Shown here piece by piece: positions 45,373 through 53,879 of a stretch of 64,000 nt of DNA. The stretch covers positions 186,001 through 250,000 of the forward strand of contig JADKAE010000002.1 of the NCBI GenBank assembly GCA_016715405.1, read 5' to 3'. Origin of the DNA: Saprospiraceae bacterium. GTDB lineage: Bacteria; Bacteroidota; Bacteroidia; Chitinophagales; Saprospiraceae. The notes under the pieces are model-generated. The model was not told the origin of the DNA. It saw only the letters and a list, made by a program, of their open reading frames with translations, and did not search any database. Position numbers and translations under genes: made by a program. How positions within the stretch are numbered: the first letter of the stretch is position 1; the number at the start of each line of letters is the position of its first letter.

Positions 45373-46610
45373 ACGAAGGCATCGTAGCCCCTTCGGTGTC
45401 CGAAATACGCCGCAAATTGCTGGACAGCGACCAGATGATGCTGGAATATTTTGTGGGAGAACAAAAAACGTACTTATTCGCAGTACCCAAAAAAGACGAA
45501 CCACAGGTTTTTGAAATTGCCATCGGACAAAACGATCTCGCCGCCATGGTGCAATCCAGCCTGGCAGGTATTTACGGCGACTACGACTCCATTCGCGCCC
45601 AGGCACTGGCGCCCCATGCCGCCTCAGCTGACTATGCCACTTTATATGCACAAAGTAGCGCCGCACTTTACGATCTTCTACTCCCAAAAGCAATCCGAGG
45701 GCAACTGCCCCAGCGCCTGCTCATCATCCCCGACGATGTATTGGGCTACCTGCCTTTTGACGCGCTACTCACTAGCTCTCCGACAGCCGCTCAAATAGCA
45801 CAATACCGCAATTACAAATTTCTGGGCGAGAACCACCCCATCAGCTACTCCTACTCCGCCGCACTTCTCAAAGAAATGCAGAAACCGCGGCACAGGCACG
45901 AACTCGATAAGGTGCTCGCCTTCGCCTACCCCAACGAATTGGATTATTTTACCGACCAGGTGAATGACCTGAAAGAGGTATGGGGGGAAGATCGCATTGA
46001 TGTCATAAAGGATGGGGAAGTCGAAAAAACTATCGCTAAGGAAAGCCGGCACTACCGCTATATCCACCTGGCCACTCATGGCAGTGTAAATGACCGCGAC
46101 CCCGACTTATCGTACTTGCTCATGAATGATCCCAAACTGGAAACGCAGGATAGCTGCTTGTATCTCTATGAATTATACGGCATAGCCCTCAACGCCGACC
46201 TCGTCTTCACCAGCGCCTGCGAAGCCGGCATCGGCCAGCTCTACCGCGGCGAGGGCATCATGAGCCTGGCGCGCGGCTTTTCTTATGCCGGCGCCGGCAG
46301 TATCGTGACTACTTTGTGGAAAATCAACCAACAAAAAGCCAACGTGCTGGTGGACTCTTTTTATAAATCCCTGCTGGCCGATGATAAGATGAGCAAAGAC
46401 GAGGCGCTTTTTAATGCAAAAAAAGCATATCTCAAAAGTGCTAGCCATCAGGATGCGGCGCCCTACTATTGGGCCTGCTTTATCCCAATCGGCGATATGG
46501 CGCCGCTTAAAGAAGGGGGGCGAACCATGTACTGGCTATGGCTGGCGCCCGCTTTGATTGTATTGATCGCCGCCCTGCGGGCAAGAAGGCGGAGGCGGCA
46601 AACGGCATAA
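45369..46610 (+). CDS. CHAT-TPR lipoprotein, caspase-like protease half with C-terminal membrane anchor
   Basis: Continues the TPR protein. The CHAT domain (caspase HetF associated with TPRs) spans about 45690-46500. Catalytic His is in RYIHLATHGSVND (codon 46077-46079), catalytic Cys in DLVFTSACEAGIGQ (46218-46220), and the flanking GEGIMSLARGFSYAGAGSIV and WKINQQKANVLVDSFY are family signatures. The C-terminus MYWLWLAPALIVLIAALRA plus Arg-rich tail is one membrane segment with a cytoplasm-positive end. With the lipobox upstream, the protease should sit in the periplasm at the inner membrane. CHAT proteases are caspase relatives that cut defined partners. The convergent operon at 46732-48508 encodes a sigma factor and a membrane TPR protein, a plausible partner. 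Confidence 0.87.
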   Translation: MNEGIVAPSVSEIRRKLLDSDQMMLEYFVGEQKTYLFAVPKKDEPQVFEIAIGQNDLAAMVQSSLAGIYGDYDSIRAQALAPHAASADYATLYAQSSAALYDLLLPKAIRGQLPQRLLIIPDDVLGYLPFDALLTSSPTAAQIAQYRNYKFLGENHPISYSYSAALLKEMQKPRHRHELDKVLAFAYPNELDYFTDQVNDLKEVWGEDRIDVIKDGEVEKTIAKESRHYRYIHLATHGSVNDRDPDLSYLLMNDPKLETQDSCLYLYELYGIALNADLVFTSACEAGIGQLYRGEGIMSLARGFSYAGAGSIVTTLWKINQQKANVLVDSFYKSLLADDKMSKDEALFNAKKAYLKSASHQDAAPYYWACFIPIGDMAPLKEGGRTMYWLWLAPALIVLIAALRARRRRRQTA

Positions 46611-46612
46611 GC

Positions 46613-46702
46613 AATACCATTAAGTTAAGCATCAAAGGTCTCTACATGTTTACTAAACTTTGCGAAGTTTAGTAAACATGAAAAGCTTAACTTAATGGTA
46701 TT
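46613..46702. terminator. nested double palindrome between CHAT and anti-sigma genes
   Basis: Outer stem AATACCATTAAGTTAAGC (46613-46630) pairs exactly with GCTTAACTTAATGGTATT (46685-46702). Inner stem CATGTTTACTAAACTT (46645-46660) pairs exactly with its complement at 46665-46680, loop TGCG. Between convergent stops at 46610 and 46732. The inner ACTAAACTT core is shared with 40104-40136. Confidence 0.85.
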
Positions 46703-46731
46703 GATAACTTGTATGGCATAAGCTTCCAGTC

Positions 46732-47535
46732 TTATTTCCCCAATTCCTTGGTACGCAGTTCTATTGCTTCCTGCTGGAAAATATAGTTGGGGTTATTTGA
46801 TAAATATTGCAGCAACTTGCTGTATTGGTCTTGCAAGCCGGCTGCTTTGTAAGCCAACATCAAATTCCAGTTGACTTTGTCGGCGTCGTAGTCGTATTCA
46901 GCGGCGAGTTTGGATGGGGGGTTCATCTCTTTCTGAAAGGATTCGAAAATCGAAACGGCTTCTGCCGGCTTAATGCCCGTATACAAATAACAGTGCGCCA
47001 GGAGAAAACGGGACACGTGGTAATATTTGCTTTCGGCGGGCACCTGCTCGAGCGATTGGATAGCCGGTACGTATTGTTGTTTTCTAAACTGGATTTTGCC
47101 GCTTCTGTAATTGTCTTCGCCGGGATCTTGTGTCTGGCTGGCTTGGCTAAGGTCGGTGGGTAGTTTGATGAGACTGGCAATATAAGTATCGGGTTGCGCG
47201 ACAGGCGCTTTTTTGTATAGGCCCAATAAATCAATTTGGGGTGTTCCGATCGATACCACAATTGCCAGGAGCAATACTGCGGCTGCACTATACAGCCACC
47301 GCAGTGACCCGCCGCCGCCTTTGTTTGCTTGCCGGATGCGCTGCAACTCCTTTCGCAGCGGGTCTTCCATCCGCTTTTGTTCAGCCACCTTTTTTAGCGC
47401 ATTGCGGAAGGCTAATTCCGACTTAAAGTCGGGGTCGTCCAGATCCCGGCGCAACCGCTGCCGGTCATCGGGCTGGAGTTCGCTGGCAAATAGCCGTTCC
47501 AGCATATCTTCGTGTACATCATTGAGCCTTTTCAT
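46732..47535 (-). CDS. single-pass membrane TPR protein, putative anti-sigma factor
   Basis: 267 residues, intact. N-terminal ~85 residues are cytoplasm-type and charged (LNDVHEDMLERLFASELQPD, FKSELAFRNALKKVAEQKRM), like the small zinc-free anti-sigma heads of Bacteroidota. One membrane helix is at about 88-106 (WLYSAAAVLLLAIVVSIGT). The periplasmic part has TPR-like helices (GKIQFRKQQYVPAIQSLEQV, NWNLMLAYKAAGLQDQYSKL). Positive residues before the helix suggest N-in/C-out. It starts 55 bases after the sigma factor stop on the same strand, as anti-sigma genes do. The function is an inference from this pairing and topology; no sequence match to FecR or RsiW is visible. Confidence 0.65.
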   Translation of the reverse strand: MKRLNDVHEDMLERLFASELQPDDRQRLRRDLDDPDFKSELAFRNALKKVAEQKRMEDPLRKELQRIRQANKGGGGSLRWLYSAAAVLLLAIVVSIGTPQIDLLGLYKKAPVAQPDTYIASLIKLPTDLSQASQTQDPGEDNYRSGKIQFRKQQYVPAIQSLEQVPAESKYYHVSRFLLAHCYLYTGIKPAEAVSIFESFQKEMNPPSKLAAEYDYDADKVNWNLMLAYKAAGLQDQYSKLLQYLSNNPNYIFQQEAIELRTKELGK

Positions 47536-47590
47536 GGTAACATTTCTTTTTCACCAGGGGTGTGGTTTAAGGTTAATTAAATGGAGATTG

Positions 47591-48508
47591 TTATGGTAGT
47601 TGCTTAAAAATCTTTTTGAGTTTTTCGCGGCAGCGGAAAGCCAGCACGCGCGCGTTGTTTTCGTCGGGCAGATCCATCATTTCTGCAATTTCGCGCATGC
47701 TAAATTCTCTGCTCCACAAGTCCAGGATTTGCGCGCACTTATCGTCGAGTTTGGCGTAAGCGCGCCCCAGTTTTTCAAAGTCATCTTCGGTAAATCCCCA
47801 ATTGCCGTCGGGATCGTCGTCGAGTTCTTTGATGCTGTCCAGGTCGGTCGTTTGCCTGCGCTTGCCCCATTTGTTGAGCAAGTTGATGGTAATCGACATA
47901 AAATAAGTCTTCAGTTTGGCCGCTTTCGTGAGGCCGAATATGGCAGACTCTGTTAGTTTGATGCAATCGTCGAGGATACTTTTCACCAGGCTCAGCATGC
48001 TATCCTGGTATATATCTTCGCGGTCCATCCTGCTGATCGCGCTGTATTGCTTGCGCGAATAATCGTCGAAATACTTGTACAATTCCCTGTCGAATTCGAG
48101 CAGCCCCTTTGAGCGGTTGTTTTTGATGTTGTCTATGTGCCGGTAGTCTTCTTCATTGCCGGCCCGGGGTTTGTGAAGCTCTTCCATCCGCATTTTTCCA
48201 TGCTCCACCAGGAAGTCCAACACGCTGCTGATACCTGTTACGGCGCCGTTATCGGTAGCCTGAATTTTACCCAATCCTACCTGGTCTTCCAGTTTGCTGT
48301 AGGCCGCTGCAAATGCTTTTTCGAGCAGACACTCGGATAATAGGGGTTTTTCCTTGAGTAATAAGGTTGAAAAAATTGGGAAGTAATGATCCCAAGCCAA
48401 TGCCATTGCTTTCGCATTAAATTTTGATTTCTGCGATTTGGCCTTGTTTTTTTCCTGAATTGTAGTAATCAATTCGTGGTCTTTCTGGTCGTTTTGATTG
48501 CCGCTCAC
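47591..48508 (-). CDS. sigma-70 family RNA polymerase sigma factor with long N-terminal extension
   Basis: 305 residues, intact. The C-terminal half is an ECF-like sigma factor. Region 2: YSRKQYSAISRMDREDIYQDSMLSLV and LKTYFMSITINLLNKWGKRR. Region 4: AYAKLDDKCAQILDLWSREF and SMREIAEMMDLPDENNARVLAFRCREKLKKIF. The first ~130 residues (SKFNAKAMALAWDHYFPIFS, EKAFAAAYSKLEDQVGLGKI) are an unusual helical extension that could hold the sigma factor inactive or bind a partner. First gene of a two-gene operon with the membrane TPR protein. Upstream 48509-48706 is AT-rich without a clear promoter that I can name. Confidence 0.88.
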   Translation of the reverse strand: MSGNQNDQKDHELITTIQEKNKAKSQKSKFNAKAMALAWDHYFPIFSTLLLKEKPLLSECLLEKAFAAAYSKLEDQVGLGKIQATDNGAVTGISSVLDFLVEHGKMRMEELHKPRAGNEEDYRHIDNIKNNRSKGLLEFDRELYKYFDDYSRKQYSAISRMDREDIYQDSMLSLVKSILDDCIKLTESAIFGLTKAAKLKTYFMSITINLLNKWGKRRQTTDLDSIKELDDDPDGNWGFTEDDFEKLGRAYAKLDDKCAQILDLWSREFSMREIAEMMDLPDENNARVLAFRCREKLKKIFKQLP

Positions 48509-48706
48509 TTTTACTGGGTTTTTTATGATAAAATCGCTAGGTGTAGTGACGAAATGTAGTCAAAACCTACGGCTCTGCATCATTTTACTTATGGAAATTA
48601 TTTTAATTTAAAAAGAGCGCCGGCGCCGCATAAAGTAAAAGTGATGCATTGTTTTCAATTATTAATACCAAAAACGGGAAAGCATTACCGGGGTTCAAGG
48701 AAAATT

Positions 48707-48835
48707 TTGTTGTCGGTTGTCGGTTGTCGGTTATCGGTTTCTTTATCTTTGCCAATTAAACTTTAACAGAGAACAGAGAACAGAGAACAGAGAACAGAGA
48801 ACAGAGAACAGAGAACAGAGAACCCACAACCCACA
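48707..48835. repeat. tandem-armed repeat with the same 20-base core as 35145
   Basis: Left: GTTGTCGG x3 and GTTATCGG (48711-48740). Core CTTTGCCAATTAAACTTTAA at 48747-48766, identical to 35288-35307. Then eight CAGAGAA copies (48767-48822) and CCCACAACCCACAACCGCC, which pairs with the left GTTGTCGG units. It ends just before the EEP gene stop (48843, minus). Confidence 0.88.
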
Positions 48836-48842
48836 ACCGCCC

Positions 48843-49919
48843 TCACTCCTCCCCCGGCTCCAGCAGTCGCTGTAGATATTCATCAGAAAAATCAATACGG
48901 AGTTCAACCCACATGGGCAGGTGGTCGCTCATCTGGTGGGTGCGCCAGTCGCGGTAATAGCGCGTTTTTTCTTTGTCGGTGCGGGGTGCGCCTTTCGTAT
49001 TCGTTTCATAACCCGGGCCCATTTCGAGGGCGTAGAGGGCTTCTTCGTCTTCCCGGAAAACGAGGTCGAAAAAGTCAAATACCCCGGCTTTCCCGGTGGT
49101 ACCGAATCTGTCGGGACGAATGCGAAAGGCGATTTGGTCGTAAAATTTATCGCGGGCGATATTGGAAGGCAGGTCTTGCAGTTCTTCGGGTACCACGAAG
49201 CCGGCGTCGAGGATAGACTGCATGGTGACATCTTTGGGGCTGAAGATGTTGAAGTCGCCCAGCAGAATGAGGTTGCGCGACCATGCGTATTTATCCTCGC
49301 TTTTTTTGCGCAAAAACTGTGCGACCTTCCTGATCTCTTCCACGCGCAAGGGGTTGTCTTTTGAGTCGTCGCCGTAATAAATATGCACCGTGGTGAGCGT
49401 AAAATTGGTCCACCCCGATTTAAAACCCACAATAAAAGGCGTGCGCACCAATTGCTTGGAAGGTTCAAAAATCACCGGCCCTTTTTTGGTTCTGATTTCC
49501 ATAGGAGGCATAATCATCTGGCTGGCGAGGCCTGGGGCGTATTTTTCGGTTGTCAAAAGGAAGGCCATACGCTCGCCGTTGCCCTGCGTACCCTCTGTGA
49601 CGTCGGTAAAAAAACAATCCCAATTCGAGCCCAGAATTTGCCTGAGATGATCGAGTGCGCGCAGGTCTTCGCGCACTTCCTGCACTGCCACGAGGTCGAA
49701 CCTGGCGATGATTTCTGCAATATAATAATACGATTCGGGGGTCCGCAACCCGTATTTGCCAGAGTCGAATTCGCGAATATTCCAGGTGGCCAGCAAAAGT
49801 GTTTCTTCCAGTGTGCGCTCCGGAATGGCGCCATTGAGCGCCATGCGAAGGGAGAGCAATTTTTCAATGGTACGCCGACCTACCGGCGTATCTGGGTTAA
49901 GTGCTTTGTAAAAAGGCAT
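48843..49919 (-). CDS. endonuclease/exonuclease/phosphatase (EEP) family protein
   Basis: 358 residues, intact. EEP fold motifs: LLLATWNIREFDSGKYG (Asn-Ile), RFDLVAVQEVREDLRALDHL (catalytic metal Glu in Q-E), TLTTVHIYYGD, NLILLGDFNIFSPKD (G-D-x-N) and MSDHLPMWVELRID (S-D-H). All five catalytic positions are present, so an active Mg-dependent phosphodiesterase is likely. DNA, RNA or small-molecule substrate cannot be told. No signal peptide is visible, so it is probably cytoplasmic. It ends next to the tandem repeat array and is divergent from sulP, with the large hairpin 49973-50155 between. Confidence 0.88.
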   Translation of the reverse strand: MPFYKALNPDTPVGRRTIEKLLSLRMALNGAIPERTLEETLLLATWNIREFDSGKYGLRTPESYYYIAEIIARFDLVAVQEVREDLRALDHLRQILGSNWDCFFTDVTEGTQGNGERMAFLLTTEKYAPGLASQMIMPPMEIRTKKGPVIFEPSKQLVRTPFIVGFKSGWTNFTLTTVHIYYGDDSKDNPLRVEEIRKVAQFLRKKSEDKYAWSRNLILLGDFNIFSPKDVTMQSILDAGFVVPEELQDLPSNIARDKFYDQIAFRIRPDRFGTTGKAGVFDFFDLVFREDEEALYALEMGPGYETNTKGAPRTDKEKTRYYRDWRTHQMSDHLPMWVELRIDFSDEYLQRLLEPGEE

Positions 49920-49972
49920 ATTTCTGTGTGGCTTTTGGACAAATATACTTTTTTTGATGAAATGTGGTCTTT

Positions 49973-50155
49973 GTTTAGTGCCTTCGGCAGTTTAGCGATT
50001 GGGTTTAGTGCATGCGCAGTTTAGTGCATGCGCAGTTTAGTGCATGCGCAGTTTAGTGCATGCGCAGTTTAGCGATTGGGTTTAGTTTTAACTAAACATA
50101 ACCCAATCGCTAAACCCAATCGCTAAACCCAATCGCTAAACCCAACCGCTAAACC
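49973..50155. repeat. large hairpin with 13-mer arms and four 16-base iterons
   Basis: Units: TTTAGCGATTGGG at 49991-50003 and 50068-50080; between them four exact tandem copies of TTTAGTGCATGCGCAG (50004-50067). A centre TTTAGTTTTAACTAAA follows, then CCCAATCGCTAAA at 50102-50114, 50115-50127 and 50128-50140, and the variant CCCAACCGCTAAA at 50141-50153. The right array is the exact complement of the 13-mer. It lies in a divergent gap (EEP gene start 49919, sulP start 50220), so here it cannot be a terminator for either flanking gene. Confidence 0.9.
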
Positions 50156-50219
50156 CCATTCAAAAACATTTGCAAACATGAACAATTCTTCATATTTTAG
50201 TGCTTCTGATTAAAACATC

Positions 50220-51989
50220 ATGAATCGAATACGCGCCTACCTGCCGATATTAGAGTGGCTGCCGCAATACCGCAGGGAATACTGGAGGGGGGATATTGTA
50301 GCCGGCGCCACGGTAGGAATCATGTTAGTGCCGCAGGGCATGGCTTATGCGTTACTGGCCGGACTGCCGCCTATTTATGGGCTTTATGCCAGTATCGTAC
50401 CGCTAATCGTTTACGCCATCATGGGCACCTCCCGGCAATTATCCGTAGGGCCGGTAGCGCTGGCATCCTTACTGGTACTTACCGGCGTGGGGCACCTGGC
50501 AGAACCCGGCACGGCGCAATTCATAGCTTTGGCTATCTCCGTTTCGTTGATAGCGGGTTTGATGCAGCTCCTATTTGGCTTTTTCCGGCTGGGTTTTTTC
50601 ATCAACTTTCTTTCTCACCCGGTACTGTCGGGTTTTACCTCAGCCGCGGCGGTTATCATCGCGCTCAGCCAGCTCAAAAACCTGCTGGGCATACCCATGC
50701 CGCGCACCAACCTGATACAGCAGATCGTAAACGCATTAATCCATCACATTCACGAAACCAATCTGATTTCACTGGCCATCGGGGTATCAGGCATCGTGAT
50801 TATCGCATTGCTCAAGCGCATCAACCGCAATTTGCCCACTGGGCTCATGATCATTATACCCGGCACGCTAATTGTGTGGGGGTTCGACCTCATGTCGCAG
50901 GGCGTAGGCGTAGTGGGCGACGTGCCGCGGGGGTTGCCCGGATTTCAGTGGCCGCAGCTTACATTCGCCACTTTTAGGGCTTTGTTACCGCTCGGATTTA
51001 CCATCTTTCTTATCAGTTTTATCGAATCGCTGGCCATCGCCAAAGCGCTGGAAGCGCGCCACAACGATTATAAAATTTCGCCCAACCAGGAATTAATCGC
51101 GTTGGGACTGGGCAAATTCCTTGGCGCTTTTTTCCAATGTTACCCTACTACCGGCAGCTTTAGCCGATCTGCCGTCAACGATGAGCTGGGCGCCAAAAGC
51201 AATATGTCGTCAGTGGTGGCCGTCTCGGTGGTAGCCCTTACCCTGTTGTTCTTTACCCCGCTCTTGTATTACTTGCCCACCGCCTTGTTCGGATCCATCA
51301 TCGTAGTGGCTGTGTATAGCCTCGTGGACTACAAAGAGGCTATCCGCCTTTGGCGCACCGACAAGCGCGACTTTATTACGATGATGGTCACTTTTGTACT
51401 CACCATCACGATGGGTATACAAGACGGCGTACTGATAGGCGTGCTGCTGTCGCTGGCTATCGTCATCTACCGCAACTCGCGCCCCCACTTCGCCGTATTG
51501 GGCAAGTTGCCCATCAGCGGCCATTTTCGCAATGTGAATCGCTTTTCGGAAGCCATCCAGGAACCCGACGTACTGATTATGCGCTTTGACTCCGAGCTGT
51601 ATTTCGGCAACTGCGAATATTTCAAAGAGTCGATGGAAGAGTTGGTGGCAAAAAAAGGCCCCGAATTAAAAGTCATCATCCTCGACGCCTCCCACATCAA
51701 CGACCTGGACTCAACGGCTTACCATATGCTGGACGAAATGGTAGACCAACTCAAAACCAAACATATCCTGTTTTTCTGGGCCGGCACCATCGGCCCCGTG
51801 CGCGACAGGCTGTTCCGCTGCGGTATGATGCAGAAAATAGGCCTCGACAGCCATTTCATGAATATCGATGCCGCGCTGGCATACTACCACCGCTTGCGGG
51901 AAGACGGACTTGATATGAAGTTTAATACGGAGGCGCTACAAACGAATGAGGAGGAGGGAGAGAGAGGGGGAGAGAGAGGGAGCGACTGA
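50220..51989 (+). CDS. SulP family anion (sulfate) transporter with STAS domain
   Basis: 589 residues, intact. SulP signature near the N-terminus: GDIVAGATVGIMLVPQGMAYALLAGLPPIYGLYAS. About 11-14 membrane segments run to residue 425 (for example PVLSGFTSAAAVIIALSQLK and LGKFLGAFFQCYPTTGSFSR). The C-terminal STAS domain follows (DVLIMRFDSELYFGNCEYFK, LKVIILDASHINDLDSTAYH, with the D-S-T site). SulP proteins move sulfate, bicarbonate or other anions across the inner membrane. The next three enzymes act on sulfur, so sulfate (or sulfite) transport is the most likely role, possibly to dispose of the end product. The tail is low complexity (EEEGERGGERGSD). Confidence 0.92.
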   Translation: MNRIRAYLPILEWLPQYRREYWRGDIVAGATVGIMLVPQGMAYALLAGLPPIYGLYASIVPLIVYAIMGTSRQLSVGPVALASLLVLTGVGHLAEPGTAQFIALAISVSLIAGLMQLLFGFFRLGFFINFLSHPVLSGFTSAAAVIIALSQLKNLLGIPMPRTNLIQQIVNALIHHIHETNLISLAIGVSGIVIIALLKRINRNLPTGLMIIIPGTLIVWGFDLMSQGVGVVGDVPRGLPGFQWPQLTFATFRALLPLGFTIFLISFIESLAIAKALEARHNDYKISPNQELIALGLGKFLGAFFQCYPTTGSFSRSAVNDELGAKSNMSSVVAVSVVALTLLFFTPLLYYLPTALFGSIIVVAVYSLVDYKEAIRLWRTDKRDFITMMVTFVLTITMGIQDGVLIGVLLSLAIVIYRNSRPHFAVLGKLPISGHFRNVNRFSEAIQEPDVLIMRFDSELYFGNCEYFKESMEELVAKKGPELKVIILDASHINDLDSTAYHMLDEMVDQLKTKHILFFWAGTIGPVRDRLFRCGMMQKIGLDSHFMNIDAALAYYHRLREDGLDMKFNTEALQTNEEEGERGGERGSD

Positions 51990-52122
51990 AAGGAGTCCCG
52001 TACCAACAACGAGGTCGGGAAGAGGGAGAGAAAAAAGAAATAATTTTATTGAAAACATGAAGATTCTTTCATATTTTTACAATTCATCTCCATACCCGGG
52101 TAAGGGTATCAATCTATAGCGT

Positions 52123-53747
52123 ATGAAATTCGGTTTTGTCATAGATAACAGAAAGTGCATCGGCTGTCATGCCTGCACCACTGCCTGTAAATCGGAGCAC
52201 AACGTGCCTGTAGGCGTTAACCGCACCTGGGTAAAACAGGTTGAAAAAGGGGTATTCCCAATACGCGACGCTTGTTTTCTGTGATGCGCTGCAACCATTG
52301 TACTGACGCGCCTTGCGTAGAAATTTGCCCCGTGGAGGCTTTGTATTTCCGCCCCGACGGCATCGTCGATTTCGACAACCGGCGCTGTATCGGCTGCAAA
52401 TCTTGTATGCAGGCCTGTCCCTACGACGCGCTGTATATCGACCCCGCCAACCACACGGCGGCGAAGTGCAACTATTGCGCACACCGCATCGATATAGGAC
52501 TGGAGCCCGCCTGCGTCAACGTCTGCCCCGAACACGCCATCATCAGTGGCGATATGAACGACCCCGATACAGAGATTGCCCAACTTTTGGCACGCGAGCA
52601 GGTGAGCGTGCGCAAGGCCGCCAAAGGCACCGTGCCCAACCTGTATTACATCGACGGCGATGAAGCTTCGCTCAACCCCATGGCGACTGAAAAAGGCGGC
52701 GATTACTTCTGGAGCGCCCAGACTCGCGGTGTGGGCCACTACGCCAAGTTTACCGAAAAACTGGCCTTCAGCGAGGGCGACCTCGTGCAGGCAGCTATGG
52801 AGAAAAACGGACAACACACCACCGCAGGCCAGGTAGCCCAAAACGGCGCCGCCAAATCGATAGATATCCTCATGGGCAAAACGCAACGGGTGTACGACGC
52901 CCCCGACAAAGGCGTGTTATGGGGCTGGGAAGTGTCGGCCTATGTGCTCACCAAAGCCATCGCAGCAGGCGCTTTCCTATTGCCGGCAATTGCCCTGCTG
53001 ACAGGCTTGGCTGAGGTGAGCTATCAAACCTGGATGACCGGATTGGTCCTCGGCCTGGTATTCCTCCTCGCCACCGGCTTGTTGCTGGTGAAAGACCTCG
53101 ACCGCCCCGACCGCTTCCTCAATGTACTCCTGCGCCCGCAATGGCGCTCCTGGCTGGTACGCGGCGGCTATAGCATCACGATTTTCGGCGGTATACTCGC
53201 CCTGCTGGCCGTAGCCGGCTGGTTTGGCTGGTCGCAGGTGACCATCATAGGCGGTATCATCGGTATTATCATGGCTGTCATTGTGGCTGTATACACCGCA
53301 TTCCTGTTTGCGCAGGCCCGCGGCCGCGACTTCTGGCAGAGCCCCTCCCTGGCGCTGCACATGCTTATCCACAGCTTTATGGCCGGCGGCGCTGCCCTGG
53401 CTATTGCCGGCTTGTGGCTCGACAACGGCATCGACTGGCCCGCTTACCTCCGCAATTTGCTGCTGATCGCCCTATCGTTTAACCTGCTCACTTTGCTGGT
53501 AGAATTGAGCATCACGCACCCCACCGAAGAAGCCAAACGCACGGTACACTCCATTCTCAAAGGCCGCTACCGCAACTTGTTCTGGGGAGGCGCCGTTGTG
53601 CTGGGCAACCTGCTACCGCTGGCCTTCCTGTTCGTCGGCGCCGCCGATCCCACGATGCTCGCCCTCACCGGCGTACTCATCCTGGCCGGCATCTATGCCA
53701 CCGAGCACATTTGGGTGGAAGCTCCGCAGCGGATTCCGTTGAGTTAG
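52123..53747 (+). CDS. fused four-cluster ferredoxin and NrfD-type membrane subunit
   Basis: ATG 52123 starts MKFGFVIDNRKCIGCHACTT. One base is lost near 52262 (expected FPNTRRLFSVMRCNHCTDAP) and the rest reads on from 52272. The N-terminal ~200 residues are a DmsB/PsrB-type protein with four Cys motifs: CIGCHACTTACK, CNHCTDAPCVEICP, CIGCKSCMQACP and CNYCAHRIDIGLEPACVNVCP. From about residue 265 it continues as an NrfD/PsrC-type integral membrane domain (GWEVSAYVLTKAIAAGAFLL, RPDRFLNVLLRPQWRSWLVR) with about eight membrane helices. So electron-transfer and quinone subunits are fused. The partner is the molybdopterin enzyme at 55664. It links that enzyme to the quinone pool. Confidence 0.88.
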
Positions 53748-53879
53748 GTGGTTGTGGGTTGTAGGTAAATATCATTGATCCTTGTGACTTAAATCACATT
53801 TTGGCCACAGTAGGTGTATTAATTTTATACTTGCAAAAGCAATCTTTTCGATCACAAGCATATTAAATCAATTTAGGTC

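Noticed and set aside
49973..50155. Plasmid-type replication origin with iterons
   Set aside because: The four 16-mers look like iterons, but no Rep gene or DnaA-box cluster is near and the flanks are ordinary chromosomal genes.
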